Assembly (NCBI RefSeq): GCF_020379485.1
Contig: NC_063451.1
Span: 24,286,630 to 24,350,629 of the forward strand
Direction: 5' to 3'
DNA length: 64,000 nt
Source: Brassica napus
Lineage: Eukaryota > Streptophyta > Magnoliopsida > Brassicales > Brassicaceae
Shown here: positions 44,778 through 57,177 of the stretch, piece after piece
How positions within the stretch are numbered: position 1 is the first letter of the stretch
How the letters are laid out: each line of letters begins with the position of its first letter
The notes under the pieces: model-generated
The model's database searches: none
Told to the model about the DNA's origin: nothing
Seen by the model: the letters and a program-made list of their open reading frames with translations, nothing else
Translations under genes and position numbers: made by a program

Positions 44778-47700
44778 ATGGATGAAGATTCGTCTATGGT
44801 CCCCGTGAACGATCACGATCAGCACGATGAAGCTCAATCTCAGAGGGATGCGTCGGGGGATGGCGGAGGATCGATGCCTGCCTTTTCGAGTCCCGAACCG
44901 ACGGGTTCGCAGCAGGAAGCTGTGGGAGGAGGAGAAGCGCAATCAGCGCAAGTCGTTGTTGGGCCGAGGTGCGCGCCGCCGTATTCGGTTGTTGATGCTT
45001 TGATGGATAAGAAGGAGGATGGGCCTGGGCCTAGGTGTGGTCATACGTTGACGGCGGTTCCGGCTGTTGGCGAGGAAGGGACGCCTGGGTATATTGGGCC
45101 TCGTCTTGTGTTGTTTGGTGGTGCTACGGCGCTTGAGGGTAACTCGGGTGGTACTGGAACTCCGACTTCAGCAGCTCCAAGTGCTGGCATTCGTACGTTT
45201 TTACCCTTCTCCTTTTGCCTCACTTGTTTCTAGTTTTGGTTATCTCATAGAAAGTTTAATTTTTTTTCTCTCCAAATGGCTTATTCCCCTATGGGTCACG
45301 TAGCTATTACAAAGATCTTTATTGGTTATGTGCTTGGAATCCTTGTGATTTTGTCTTGGTTGGGATACTTTGGTGTATCTCGCTTCGATTCTGTTAACTT
45401 AGCTGGTGGTGTCAGCTTTTACAGTAGCTCTCCCCAGTTTCACGTTCTTCTTTTGTTCATACCTTAAAATAATTGTGCGAGTTCCGAGATCTCGTTATCT
45501 ACCTTCCTTTTGTCTAGTCAAGTTAAAGTTGTAACCTTTTTCATGTGAGATTGGCAGATCCAATAACTAGGTGTAGTAGCTGGACATAACATTGGCTGTA
45601 GAATATTTTTAGCATTATCTTGGATCTATTATTCCATTAGTTCGCTAATAGATTCTAGCTCTTCATAGACTTGTCCGGTTGTAGTAATAATTAGGGTGTT
45701 CATTGTTGCGCAGGGCTAGCTGGAGCAACTGCCGATGTTCATTGCTATGATGTCCTTTCTAATAAGTGGACTAGGTGAGCATATTTTTTTTTTCTTTTCC
45801 TGTATATGTAACTGCATGAGATCCTGTCCTTTTTAATAAGTCGGAATACTAGTTAATTTGATTAAATGAGGCTGCAGACTTACACCATTTGGAGAACCAC
45901 CAACCCCAAGAGCCGCACATGTGGCAACTGCAGTTGGGACCATGGTAGTTATTCAGGTAGGGGAAAACAATGCTATTATATTATGTAAATGATGTCAGCT
46001 TATCGATTCAAAATGATAATTTCCAGTCAGCTTTGAGAGTTCTTATGAATTCTCTCTCTGGTGCAGGGTGGAATTGGTCCTGCTGGTTTATCGGCCGAAG
46101 ACCTTCACGTTCTTGACCTCACTCAACAACGGCCACGATGGCACAGGTTCGAAAAATAAACCCGCCACTAGTCGCTACTGGGTTTCGATTTCCTTTTACT
46201 ATTTTGTGTCTTGATATAAGCTATGTTCTCTATCCAGGGTTGTTGTTCAGGGTCCTGGACCAGGACCGCGTTATGGACATGTCATGGCACTTGTGGGACA
46301 AAGATATCTCATGGCGATTGGTGGAAATGATGGTATGCAGTTTTCCATGTTGGCTTATTCTCAGTATTTTATGTTAGACCATCATATTATCCTTAAAGCT
46401 TCTCGTTTCTGAACTCTTTTAAACCATTAGGAAAACGTCCTCTCGCTGATGTATGGGCCTTGGATACTGCTGCCAAGCCTTATGAATGGCGTAAGCTGGA
46501 ACCAGAAGGAGAAGGTCCACCTCCTTGCATGTAAGTTTAACCATACTCCTTGATTATCGCGTCCTTGCAACTGGAGTAATATTGTTTTTACTATTTTGTA
46601 CATTGTACCTAGGTATGCAACTGCAAGTGCGCGTTCCGATGGCCTTCTTCTCCTCTGTGGTGGAAGGGATGCAAATAGTGTGGTAAGTGGCAGAGTATCT
46701 TTACAATCATGCTCAATTTCCTCTCTGGAAATAGACACGGACCCACTGATAGAGGCATGATTTTAGAATTTTGGCTTCCGCTTTGTTGTGAGATATGAAT
46801 GGGACCATGAGATGAGAGTTAGTCCATTGTTGTATAGTTAGTCCATTGTTGTAGAGTGTTCATTCCATCATCCTCAGTGGACTCTGTAGTCTGTCTTGGT
46901 CTTGAATGCTTGATTGAGGGCTAAATAATTGTTCTTTTGTATTGATAGCCTCTGGCCAGTGCATATGGACTTGCTAAGCACAGAGATGGACGTTGGGAAT
47001 GGGCCATAGCTCCTGGTGTCTCACCATCTGCTAGATATCAGCATGCAGCAGTATTAATACTTTTTCCTCATTGGTTTTCTTATCTGGCCTCATCAGTATA
47101 ATTAAACTGCTTGATGGATTATTTAGGTCTTTGTAAATGCAAGACTTCATGTGTCCGGTGGGGCACTTGGTGGTGGCCGCATGGTTGAAGATTCATCCAG
47201 TGTTGCAGGTTAGCAAAACAACGAGAAACTACTTGAATATCTGATCAGATAATAGGTGCACCATTTTTAGTCTTCTGTTGGCCATTGTTGAAATGTGTCA
47301 TGTATAGACGAAAGCTGTATAGAGGAATATGCTGTTCTTTTTTGCCAATCGACGTGGTTCTAGCCATAAAATTATCACTGAAGCATTTTAGCCATTGTTA
47401 AATGTGTTTGATTTCTAGACAAGATACATAATGGTTTTATAATAATATGTGCACTGAGTGGATCTACAGGTCTCTGATTATTTCATCTATTGTCTTTGTA
47501 CAGTATTGGATACTGCCGCAGGTGTATGGTGTGATACGAAATCCGTTGTTACTAGTCCGCGAACTGGCAGATACAGTGCCGATGCGGCTGGTGGTGATGC
47601 TTCTGTTGAGCTGACTAGGCGTTGTAGACATGCTGCTGCTGCAGTCGGTGATTTGATATTTATCTATGGCGGTCTACGTGGAGGTAAGAAAAGTATAGGC

Positions 47701-50700
47701 AAGACTTATGTCAATGTACCTAATGATTTCTGATACATAGATTCCACAGTTTCCTCTGCATGCTTCTTCATGAGGAATTCATTTCTCTGATTGGATTGAT
47801 CACTGAATGTGATATAGTATACCTCGTATGGCTGGCTGTGACACTGTAGATTTGCACTTGCTTAACTATGTATTTTTTTGGGATTCAAATCTAAGAGATT
47901 ATATTAATTTTGAATTTCTCCTAGACCTAGTTCTCTCCATCTTGTAATCAGTTTGCACCTGTTCAAATTGCAAAGATGGCATCACAACGACTTAACTATA
48001 TATTGGTGATACTTCAGGGGTGTTACTCGATGGCCTTTTAGTTGCTGAGGATCTTGCCGCTGCGGAAACAACATATGCGGCTTCTCATGCTGCTGCTGCT
48101 GCGGCAACAAATTCGGCTCCAGGTCGGTTACCTGGAAGGTATGGTTTTTCAGACGAAAGGAATAGGGATTTATCTGATTCAGCTGCTGATGGTGCTGTTG
48201 TGCTGGAAAGCCCTGTTGCACCCCCTGTAAATGGTGATCTGCATAATGACATAAGCTCTGAAAATGCAATCAATCCAGGAATTAGGTTTGCCAACTTCCT
48301 TAACTACTGATTTATCTTGTGCTGTATGGTTAACACAGTTATGTATTTAGTGACGACTATCCAAAACAACTTTGTAGGAGAACGAGCAAGGGTGTGGAGT
48401 ATCTTGTTGAAGCATCAGCGGCAGAAGCTGAGGCGATAAGTGCTACGTTGGCTGCTGCCAAGGCACGGCAGGTCAATGGTGAAGTTGAGCTTCCAGATAG
48501 GGATTGTGGTGGAGAGGCTTCACCTAGTGGGACACCTACATTTTCGCTAATGAAGCCAGATTCTATGGGATCTGCAGGGATTCGTCTTCATCATAGAGCC
48601 GTGAGTGCCACACTTGTTGTCTTAAATAATAATATATTTCTAACACCATGTTCTTCATTTATAAATATTTCTTACCCCAGAGTCACCAGCAATGCATTTT
48701 TGGTTTATAATGGTTCTGGCACTTGTTATTAGGTGGTGGTTGCTGCAGAAACTGGTGGCGCCTTGGGTGGAATGGCTAGACAATTTTCTATTGATCAATT
48801 TGAAAATGAGGGACGACGTGTCAGTTATGGGACACCAGAAAGTGCAACCGCAGCAAGGAAACTATTAGATCGACAAATGTCAATCAGTAGTGTTCCTAAG
48901 AAGGTAAAAACTTGGTTCCCCACACGACGTATTGCAATAGAATCTTATGATCCTAAATGTGGATTTAAGAAACACAGTAATACACGTGGTAAAATTTATG
49001 ATAAAAAGGGTACAATCGTGAAATATTATATTTTACGATGCTTTCTTGCTGTGACATTGATTTATCTTTTGGTTGCAATGAAAAAAAATGAAAGTATCAT
49101 CAAATGCTATTGTATAGTATATTATCTCCGTTTTTGCTTTACTGCTAACTCACTGGTGAAAATACCTTTGCATTCTATTTTGTTCAGTTTGAAACTGGTT
49201 GCGTAAAGTCGAAAAATTACTTTTTAATTCGGAATTCTAATGAATTATTTTTAACGAGTTCTAATGAGCTTTTTTCTCAACTATGTGATAATAGGTTATA
49301 GCTCATCTTTTAAAGCCTCGTGGGTGGAAGCCTCCAGTTCGACGCCAGTTTTTCCTAGATTGCAATGAAATAGCTGACCTTTGTGATAGTGCAGAGCGTA
49401 TCTTCTCAAATGAACCAACTGTATTACAACTTAAAGCTCCTATCAAAATATTTGGTGATCTGCATGGACAGTTTGGGGATCTTATGCGCCTTTTTGATGA
49501 ATATGGTTCACCATCTACAGCTGGGGACATATCGTAAGTTCACATTCTGACGTCATTGGCCGCTACTTCTTTTACTTTTGCTATTTTGCTGGAACATTAC
49601 TCATTCTGTTGTATAATTGTCAGATACATCGATTACCTCTTCTTAGGGGACTATGTTGATCGAGGTCAACACAGTCTAGAAACAATCTGCCTTCTGCTTG
49701 CATTAAAGGTTGTTCTTAAGTGTATTGTGTTAGTTTTGACTTGATGCAGATGTTCTAGTTGCTTGACCATAGAGGGTTTGACATTCTACTTTCATTACTG
49801 CAGGTTGAGTACCAGCATAACGTACACTTAATTCGGGGAAACCATGAAGCTGCTGATATTAATGCTCTTTTTGGCTTCCGAATCGAGTGTATTGAGCGAA
49901 TGGTAATGTATTATGCTTCTGGATCTCTTGTTTCCATTCCATGTTTAGTTGTCTCACGCTGTGGTTGTTATGCAGGGTGAACGTGATGGAATCTGGGTGT
50001 GGCACCGAATAAACCGTTTATTTAATTGGCTACCGCTTGCTGCATCGATTGAGAAGAAAATTTTATGTATGCATGGGGGTATTGGTCGTTCTATAAATCA
50101 TGTGGAGCAGATAGAGAGTATTCAACGTCCAATTACAATGGAAGCTGGCTCTATTGTGCTCATGGATTTATTATGGTCAGTCTATGTCGTCTATATGTTG
50201 TTCTGGTTAATTTTGTGGTCGAAGTCTTACAAGTTTGTTAATTTGGAATTTATTAGGTCGGATCCGACTGAAAATGACAGTGTGGAAGGTTTAAGGCCCA
50301 ATGCTAGAGGTCCTGGATTGGTTACATTTGGGGTGAGTAAATTTCTCTTGTTTCAAATTTATAAGTTGTCTGAGTTTTGCTTTTCCTCCCTTCATAAGAT
50401 CAGCGGGATAATCTAGTTTGCTCCCGGTAAAGTGTTAATTGCTTTTGCATTTCCTTTTTACCTGTTCTGTTATTGACCATGACTCGGCAAATGCAGCCTG
50501 ACCGTGTCATGGAGTTCTGCAACAACAATGATCTTCAATTAATCGTACGTGCACACGAATGCGTGATGGATGGGTTTGAGCGTTTTGCTCAGGGGCATTT
50601 GATAACTCTCTTTTCAGCTACAAACTATTGTGGTATGTGTATTGACTCATTGGTGCCATAATCTTATCAGATAGCTTGATGTAGTTATATTTGTTTGGTT

Positions 50701-51033
50701 AATAACCTTACACGAACCTCAGGTACGGCAAACAATGCTGGGGCTATCTTGGTATTGGGGAGAGATCTTGTAGTGGTTCCTAAGCTCATTCATCCGTTAC
50801 CTCCAGCACTTTCATCAACTGAAGCTTCACATCCAGATGACACTTGGATGCAGGTTGCTATAGCCTCAATTCATTAGCGAAATCTTAAGTACATACATAG
50901 CTTGACATGAAAAATTTGTACTTAGTTTGGTATTGGTATTTTGCAGGAGCTGAACGCAAATAGGCCAGCGACACCAACCAGAGGACGCCCACAAGCTCCA
51001 AATGACAAAGGAGGCTCTCTGGCTTGGATGTAA
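44778..51033 (+). CDS. BSL2: Kelch-repeat Ser/Thr phosphatase BSL2 (BSU1-like)
   Basis: Exons: 44778-45192, 45714-45774, 45878-45956, 46067-46146, 46238-46332, 46431-46530, 46613-46682, 46949-47050, 47127-47208, 47504-47683, 48018-48285, 48378-48600, 48733-48903, 49295-49533, 49624-49708, 49804-49902, 49976-50175, 50257-50332, 50497-50632, 50723-50853, 50947-51033; 992 codons, in phase. Residues ~90-420 are Kelch repeats ([35 protein letters not shown]), a beta-propeller for partner binding. Residues ~640-960 are a PP1-type metallophosphatase with all metal/catalytic boxes: GDLHGQ, GDYVDRG, RGNHE, HGG. BSU1-family enzymes dephosphorylate the GSK3 kinase BIN2 in brassinosteroid signalling and act in stomatal development. 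The N-terminus and terminal SLAWM favour BSL2 over its paralogue BSL3. It looks functional. Confidence 0.95.
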
Positions 51034-51612
51034 GGTAGAAGAAGAGGCACTCGTGGACATACATACCGCAGCCAAACACTTTGTAACATCTGCCTCCTGG
51101 TGTTCCTCATGTTTCTGTACAGAAAAGATGAGCTATTAAACAAGAAACGATGAGGGTCTGGAGATATCAGGGGGGTTGTGGTAAATTGAGATGCGGGAAG
51201 GGTAGAAAAGTAGTTTTGGTGGTGGTTTAGTAGTGATTTGTAGAGTTCATTCGTTTGGGCTTTAGTTCTCTCTTTCAACTTTTATTTTGTCAAATGTTGT
51301 GTTTCTCTCCAATTTATTGCCTTCTCGTTTTGGTTTGTGGTATAGTTTCTTGGCGTGTGGGACATGAGTTATAATGGTCGACATGCATATCATCCGTATT
51401 AGGGGGTGTTAGTTGGGGGGACGGATGGTTTGCTGTTTTTCTATTTATTCTGTATCATATAGACGTTGGGGCTTTTGTGTATCTTAACTTATATTCATTA
51501 AGCAGCTCATACTTTTGTAACGTTTGTGTTGATAATATCATATTATCATGATACCAAGAAATTTCCTTGCTCCCTTGGCGTTATCCAAGGTTGCAAAAAA
51601 AAAAAAAATTCA
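51034..51612 (+). other. BSL2 3' flank
   Basis: It probably contains the 3' untranslated region; no further gene is visible. An A-run (51593-51608) lies just before the MITE-like repeat. Confidence 0.45.
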
Positions 51613-51621
51613 TACTTTTTT

Positions 51622-52206
51622 GTAGGCATGGGCATAATATCCGTAACCCGAAATTCGAACCGAAAAATCCGATCCGTATGCAGTCCGAAATGTAAAAAAT
51701 ATCCGAATGAGTCTTGTAAGGTGGTACAAAACATATCCGAACCCGAAGTGTTATTAACTGAATCCGAAGGGTAATCCGAAAAGATATCCGAAGAAACCGA
51801 TTCAAATGTCCAAAATAATATACAATATAATTATATGAAACATGAATATATATTTCAAATATTGAATTTCATATTTATTTTGATATGTTATGTAACAATA
51901 AGTATTTAAAATATAAATAACTACCTTAAATACTTAATTATATATAAATAAATATATATTTTTTATGTTTTACTTTTAAATTTTAGATTTTATTTCGGGT
52001 ATATCCGAACCGATCCAATATAACCCGAATCCGAATGATATATGATTAATGATGTGATACAAAACCGATCCGAACTCGATGTGTTATATCCGAACCCAAC
52101 CCGTACTTGCAAATTTACTAGTATGAGACCTAGGAGATGTTAGAAAAAAGAAACGAAATCCGAAAAACCCGATCCGAACACCAACGGGTACCCGAACGCC
52201 CATGCC
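51622..52206. mobile_element. MITE-like element with 9-bp target duplication and CCGAA-rich ends
   Basis: Flanked by TACTTTTTT on both sides (51613-51621 and 52207-52215). It begins GTAGGCATGGGC; the reverse complement of the right end reads the same, with the last bases shared with the duplication. Inside each end are CCGAACCCGAA-type words, and the middle is AT-rich. No coding capacity. A 9-bp duplication with terminal inverted repeats suggests a small Mutator-type non-autonomous element. Confidence 0.65.
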
Positions 52207-52726
52207 TACTTTTTTCTGTGTATTTGTAACGGTGAGCTTAGACACTGTAGACAGCAAGTAGGAATGGGTGGGACAAAATTCTACCTCTAGAGAGACCAAC
52301 CAATTTGATTAGACGAGTACTTATCAAAGTTTTGTACTTGTGCATATATGATCTTGAACCAACATTGAAACCTAGTCAATGTTCAAAAAATTGCTAGGTG
52401 ATTAATGCTTAAACAAAACACCTTCTAAACCAATTTCTTTTTAGTAAAATTATATCATGACTGATATATCATTTAGGCGGACGTCACTCTCACGCCTAGC
52501 TTTTGTGGTGTGGTGCACCGCTAAAGTTAGACTCAATGCACCGAAGAAAAGGGGAAAGAGCTCAACTCTAAGAGCATCATTATCGCCCGTATCTAGGGGT
52601 ATCTTATGTTTAATTTGATTTAAAAGAAAATCAAAAAGATAAATAAACCGAAGAGACGTCTCTTAATTTGGTATCGGAAGAGCCGTCTCTTCGCCTTCCT
52701 CTCTATCTCTCTCCACTCCCTCTCCC

Positions 52727-53990
52727 ATGGCAGCTTCTTCTACCTTCTCCCTTCGTTAGATCTCTGCAAACCGAGGCTTCCGGCGATGATCGTCAACTCC
52801 CTCCGCCGCTGTCTCCGTCATCCATCGCTGAGTATCACGTGAGCTCCGGCGGATACATGCGCGGAGCTGTGTATCGCGAGCCAAATCAGCCTCTAACCAT
52901 CGAAGAATTTCACATTCCCCGACCAAAAGTGAATGAGATTCTCAAAACCAAAGGTAATTAATTACATATATCCTCATGGCTTGATTCGTTTTGAAATAAT
53001 TTTAAAAAAAGCTTTGATTTTTATTTTTCAATTTGGTATGTAGCAGCTTGTGGAGTGTGCCACTCTGATCTACATGTGATGAAAGGAGAGATACCATTCT
53101 CTAGTCCTTGTGCTATTGGTCATGAGATCACTGGTGAAGTCGTTGAACATGGTCCTCTTACTGATCACAAGATCGTCCAAAGGTTTCTCAAACTATTTTA
53201 AATTGGAATCATATTTTTTCATATTACAAATCCTGAATGTCTCAAACCTTTTTTGTTTCAGATTTTCAATTGGTTCTCGTGTAGTTGGAGCTTTCATTAT
53301 GCCATGTGGAACATGTTCTTATTGTGCTAAGGTGAGGTGGAAAGTGTAGACCTTTCATTGGATTCTCAGTTTTTAGCTGATACTCTTTACTCGGATACAG
53401 GGCGATGATGATCTTTGTGAAGACTTCTTTGCTTATAATAGAGCTAAAGGAACTCTTTACGATGGTGAAACTCGTCTGTTTTTGCGTCATGATGGTAAAA
53501 AAAAGTTAAATTTGATTAGGCTTTTGTGGCATGTTAGGGAGAAGCATGATTGTTTTACATTTCTTGCTTTCCGACAGATTCACCGGTGTATATGTACAGT
53601 ATGGGAGAGATGGCTGAGTACTGCGTCACACCAGCTCATGGCTTAGCTCCTCTACCAGAGTCTCTGCCATTCTAGGCTGTGCTGTTTTCACAGCGTATGG
53701 TGCTATGGCTCATGCTGCTGAGATCCGTCCTGGAGATTCTATTGCTGTTATTGGAATCGGTGGTGTTGGCTCAAGGTATGTTACTTATATGTGTCATTGT
53801 TGTTTTATTACTTGATTTGGTATGACCAGAAACTAACCATCTTTGAGGTTGTTGCTTCAGTTGTTTGCAGATAGCGAGGGATTTTGGAGCCTCTGATATA
53901 ATAGCTATGGATGTCCAGGATGATAAATTGGAGAAGGCCAACTCTTGGTGCTACTTCTTGGCTAGAACCAAGACTCTCCCTAAAAGAACC
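52727..53990 (+). pseudogene. Zinc alcohol dehydrogenase (GroES-like), truncated pseudogene
   Basis: Exon pieces with intron gaps encode a medium-chain zinc dehydrogenase. Near 52850 it reads GGYMRGAVYREPNQPLTIEEF; near 53047-53180, CGVCHSDLHVMKGEIPF and GHEITGEVVEHGPL (catalytic zinc ligands); near 53300, GTCSYCAK and a following cysteine-bearing piece (DDDLCEDFF, structural zinc); then [19 protein letters not shown] and the nucleotide-binding GIGGVGS near 53755. Damage: an early frameshift near 52755, a small deletion near 53667 that creates a stop (SLPF, then TAG), a frame change near 53945, and loss of the last third. Introns are retained, so it is a DNA-level copy rather than a retrocopy. 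It resembles A. thaliana AT5G63620 (from memory), which lies on another chromosome, so it is probably a transposed duplicate. Confidence 0.85.
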
Positions 53991-54889
53991 AATCGCCATC
54001 AAGAAGTTTAACTGTTTAAGCAGTCCAAAAACGGAGATGGTGTTTCCCCAACTACCATCTCGCGATCAGGAAACTGCTTCTCTAGTCATCATGTTGCAAC
54101 AATTACAAAGAAGACGACATAAGGAAATTTCTTCTCTACTCATCATCTGGTAATGGCTCACAAAGTCATCAAACAAATTCCTTCGTTTTTATTTTTTATG
54201 TTTTTATTTTAAAATCAATGTTTAAAATGTTATCTTGTACTATGTTTTAAAAAAAAAGTTTAAGTTTAATAAAAAAAATTAAAAAAAAATTGGTGTTTAA
54301 TTAAATTTTTTTTTTTAAGAACCTTTAAATAAGAGACTTGCAATGAAGCACGTAAATTTCCGGATCTCTTAGTCCAGACTCATTTAGGGTCTCTAGGATA
54401 AAGTGCTCTAAAAGCATTCATCAACGCTATCGTTTCCAGAGATCTTTGATGAGCTATATTAATCTTCTCTCATTCGTTAATTAAATATCTTATACACTGT
54501 ACTACTATAATATACCCAGTACAATATTATACTTAATGACTACCTGCTCATCTTAACTAATCCAGCTAAACATAATAAACTTTCGTTTCACTGAGGTAGG
54601 GCTTAACTAGTACCCAACTAACTAGACCAGGTTCCATATGGTTAATTAAATAATATTATTTCACTTAAAATATCATTAAACGTTCAATGTTCATACTGCA
54701 CCGCACTATTGAGTCTTTTTTTATAATAATAAGATAACATTTTCACGAGTCCCGGACAATGGACAAGAGTCTCTTACGCTATCACTATGTATATATAAAT
54801 AACGGATCGATCCATCTATTCTAAAACAAGTCATCTCTTTATTTCTTTATCTCTTCCTGCTTGAAGGTCAGTGATAACCAAAAGGTGTA
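53991..54889 (+). other. Upstream region of the first ALMT gene
   Basis: No gene recognised. It is AT-rich, with a TATA-type box TATATAAAT at 54792-54800, about 90 bp before the ALMT start codon. Confidence 0.45.
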
Positions 54890-57177
54890 ATGGAGAAACT
54901 GAGAGAGATAGTGAGAGAAGGAAGGAGGGTAGGAGAAGAAGATCCGAGAAGAATAGTTCATTCTTTCAAAGTAGGGGTTGCTCTTGTTTTGGTCTCTTCT
55001 TTCTATTATTACCAACCTTTCGGTCCTTTTACGGATTACTTCGGTATCAATGCAATGTGGGCTGTCATGACCGTCGTTGTTGTCTTCGAATTCTCCGTAG
55101 GTTCGTCTTGTAACCAGACTCAGCTACCTCCTAGCTAGCATTTTAATATTTTTAATGACTAAGGAAATATTAAAATGGGTATATATTAACTTTGGTTTGG
55201 TGTGTTACATAGGGGCCACACTTAGTAAAGGACTAAATCGAGGAGTGGCAACATTAGTAGCAGGAGGACTAGCACTTGGAGCTCATCAGCTAGCAAGTTT
55301 GTCTGGTCGAACAATAGAGCCCATTCTTCTAGCCACCTTTGTGTTTGTAACGGGTAACCATACGTAACACACGCATAATTGCATGCATACATTTTCTATT
55401 TACCTCGAAGAAAAGTAACGGTGATCATATATATGTGCAGCTGCGTTAGCAACGTTCGTGAGGTTCTTCCCAAGGGTGAAGGCGACATTCGATTATGGGA
55501 TGTTGATATTCATATTGACGTTCTCACTGATATCGTTGTCCCAGTTTAGAGACGAAGAAATATTGGATTTGGCGGAGAGCAGACTATCAACAGTGTTGGT
55601 GGGAGGAGTCAGTTGCATACTTATCTCTATCTTTGTCTGTCCTGTCTGGGCTGGACAAGACCTTCATTCTCTTCTTGTCTCCAACTTGGACACACTCTCC
55701 CACTTCCTTCAAGGTTTGTTTTGTTGATATAGTATTTTTTTAGAATTCTCTTATACTCCGTCCGTTTACATAATGTTTTACAAAAATTTGTTAGCTTTAA
55801 CTTTATCAAAACAATTTTATAACCAATTGTATTTTAAATGTTTTTTATAATTAAATGAATTAATTTTAAATTAAATTAGGTATGTTTTGTTGAGAATTGT
55901 GATATTTCTGAGAATTCTATTATATATACTTATTTATAAGTGGGAATTTGGCAGAGTTTGGGGATGAATATTTTGAAGCCAGAACATATGGGAACATCAA
56001 AGTGGTTGAGAAGCGGAGAAGGAATCTTGAGAGGTATAAGAGTGTTCTCAACTCAAAAAGTGATGAAGATTCTTTGGTGTGTACTCTTTCTCTCTTACCC
56101 TTCTTGATTCACTTGTATACCACCATTTTTGAACTAGTGGATTCTGTATTGATGATTTTATATTAAATTATGTATTGATATTGATATATTGTTACATTAT
56201 TTAGGCTAATTTCGCAAAATGGGAACCGCCTCACGGCAAATTTGGATTTAGGCATCCATGGAAACAATATCTTGTCGTGGCTGCATTAGTCAGGCAATGT
56301 GCCCACCGGATTGATGCTTTGAATTCATACATCAACTCAAATTTTCAGGTATTGTTTTTTTCTACAACTTTGTTAGAAATTTGCATATATAATAATGAAA
56401 TAAAAATTATCAAGTTATTTGTAAAATAAATCACAAATGCAAACACAAAGAAAAGAAAAAAAACATTAAAATTCTTACTCTATGTTTATATATATACTAA
56501 ATAATTTATGTGGATGTTATACATAACTATGTTTCTTCTAAGTCTTTACTTAATCTCATATCTTTTATTAGATCCCAATCGACATAAAGAAGAAGTTAGA
56601 AGAACCGTTTAGAAGAATGAGCTTGGAGTCAGGAAAAGCAATGAAAGAAGCATCAATTTCATTAAAGAAAATGACAAAATCATCTTCTTATGATATTCAT
56701 ATCATAAACTCACAGTCTGCATGCAAAGCTCTTTCCACATTACTCAAATCAGGCATCTTGAACGATGTTGAGCCTCTTCAAATGGTTTCATTGCTGACGA
56801 CGGTCTCACTACTAAACGATATTGTCAATATAACCGAAAAGATCTCAGAATCTGTACGAGAGCTTGCATCCGCTGCAAGATTCAGGAACAAGATGAAGCC
56901 GACCGAACCGAGCGTGTCACTCAAGAAGTTGGATTCTGGAAGCACTGGTTGCGCCATGCCAATTAATTCTCGTGATGGCGATCATGTTGTCACGATCTTA
57001 TTAAGTGATGATGATAAAGATGATATTGATGATGATGATACATCAAACATTGTTCTTGATGATGATACAATCAATGAAAAATCTGAAGACGGTGAAATAC
57101 ATGTACAAACGAGTTGCGTACGTGAGGTCGGGATGATGCCAGAACATTCATTGGGTGTTCGTATACTTCAGATTTGA
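54890..57177 (+). CDS. ALMT1: Aluminum-activated malate transporter (ALMT1/2-like)
   Basis: Six exons: 54890-55100, 55213-55353, 55441-55713, 55955-56076, 56205-56348, 56572-57177; 498 codons plus stop, all in phase. ALMT proteins are plasma-membrane anion channels; clade members release malate from roots to bind aluminium. The N-terminal ~180 residues are the membrane part with about six hydrophobic segments ([73 protein letters not shown]). The rest is a cytosolic domain with the WEPPHG motif, FRHPWKQY and a helical C-terminal part. A very acidic tail ([14 protein letters not shown]) lies near residues 440-465. It lies next to a disrupted second copy (59508). ALMT1 is favoured by position; the other clade members ALMT2, 7 and 8 are alternatives. 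Confidence 0.9.
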
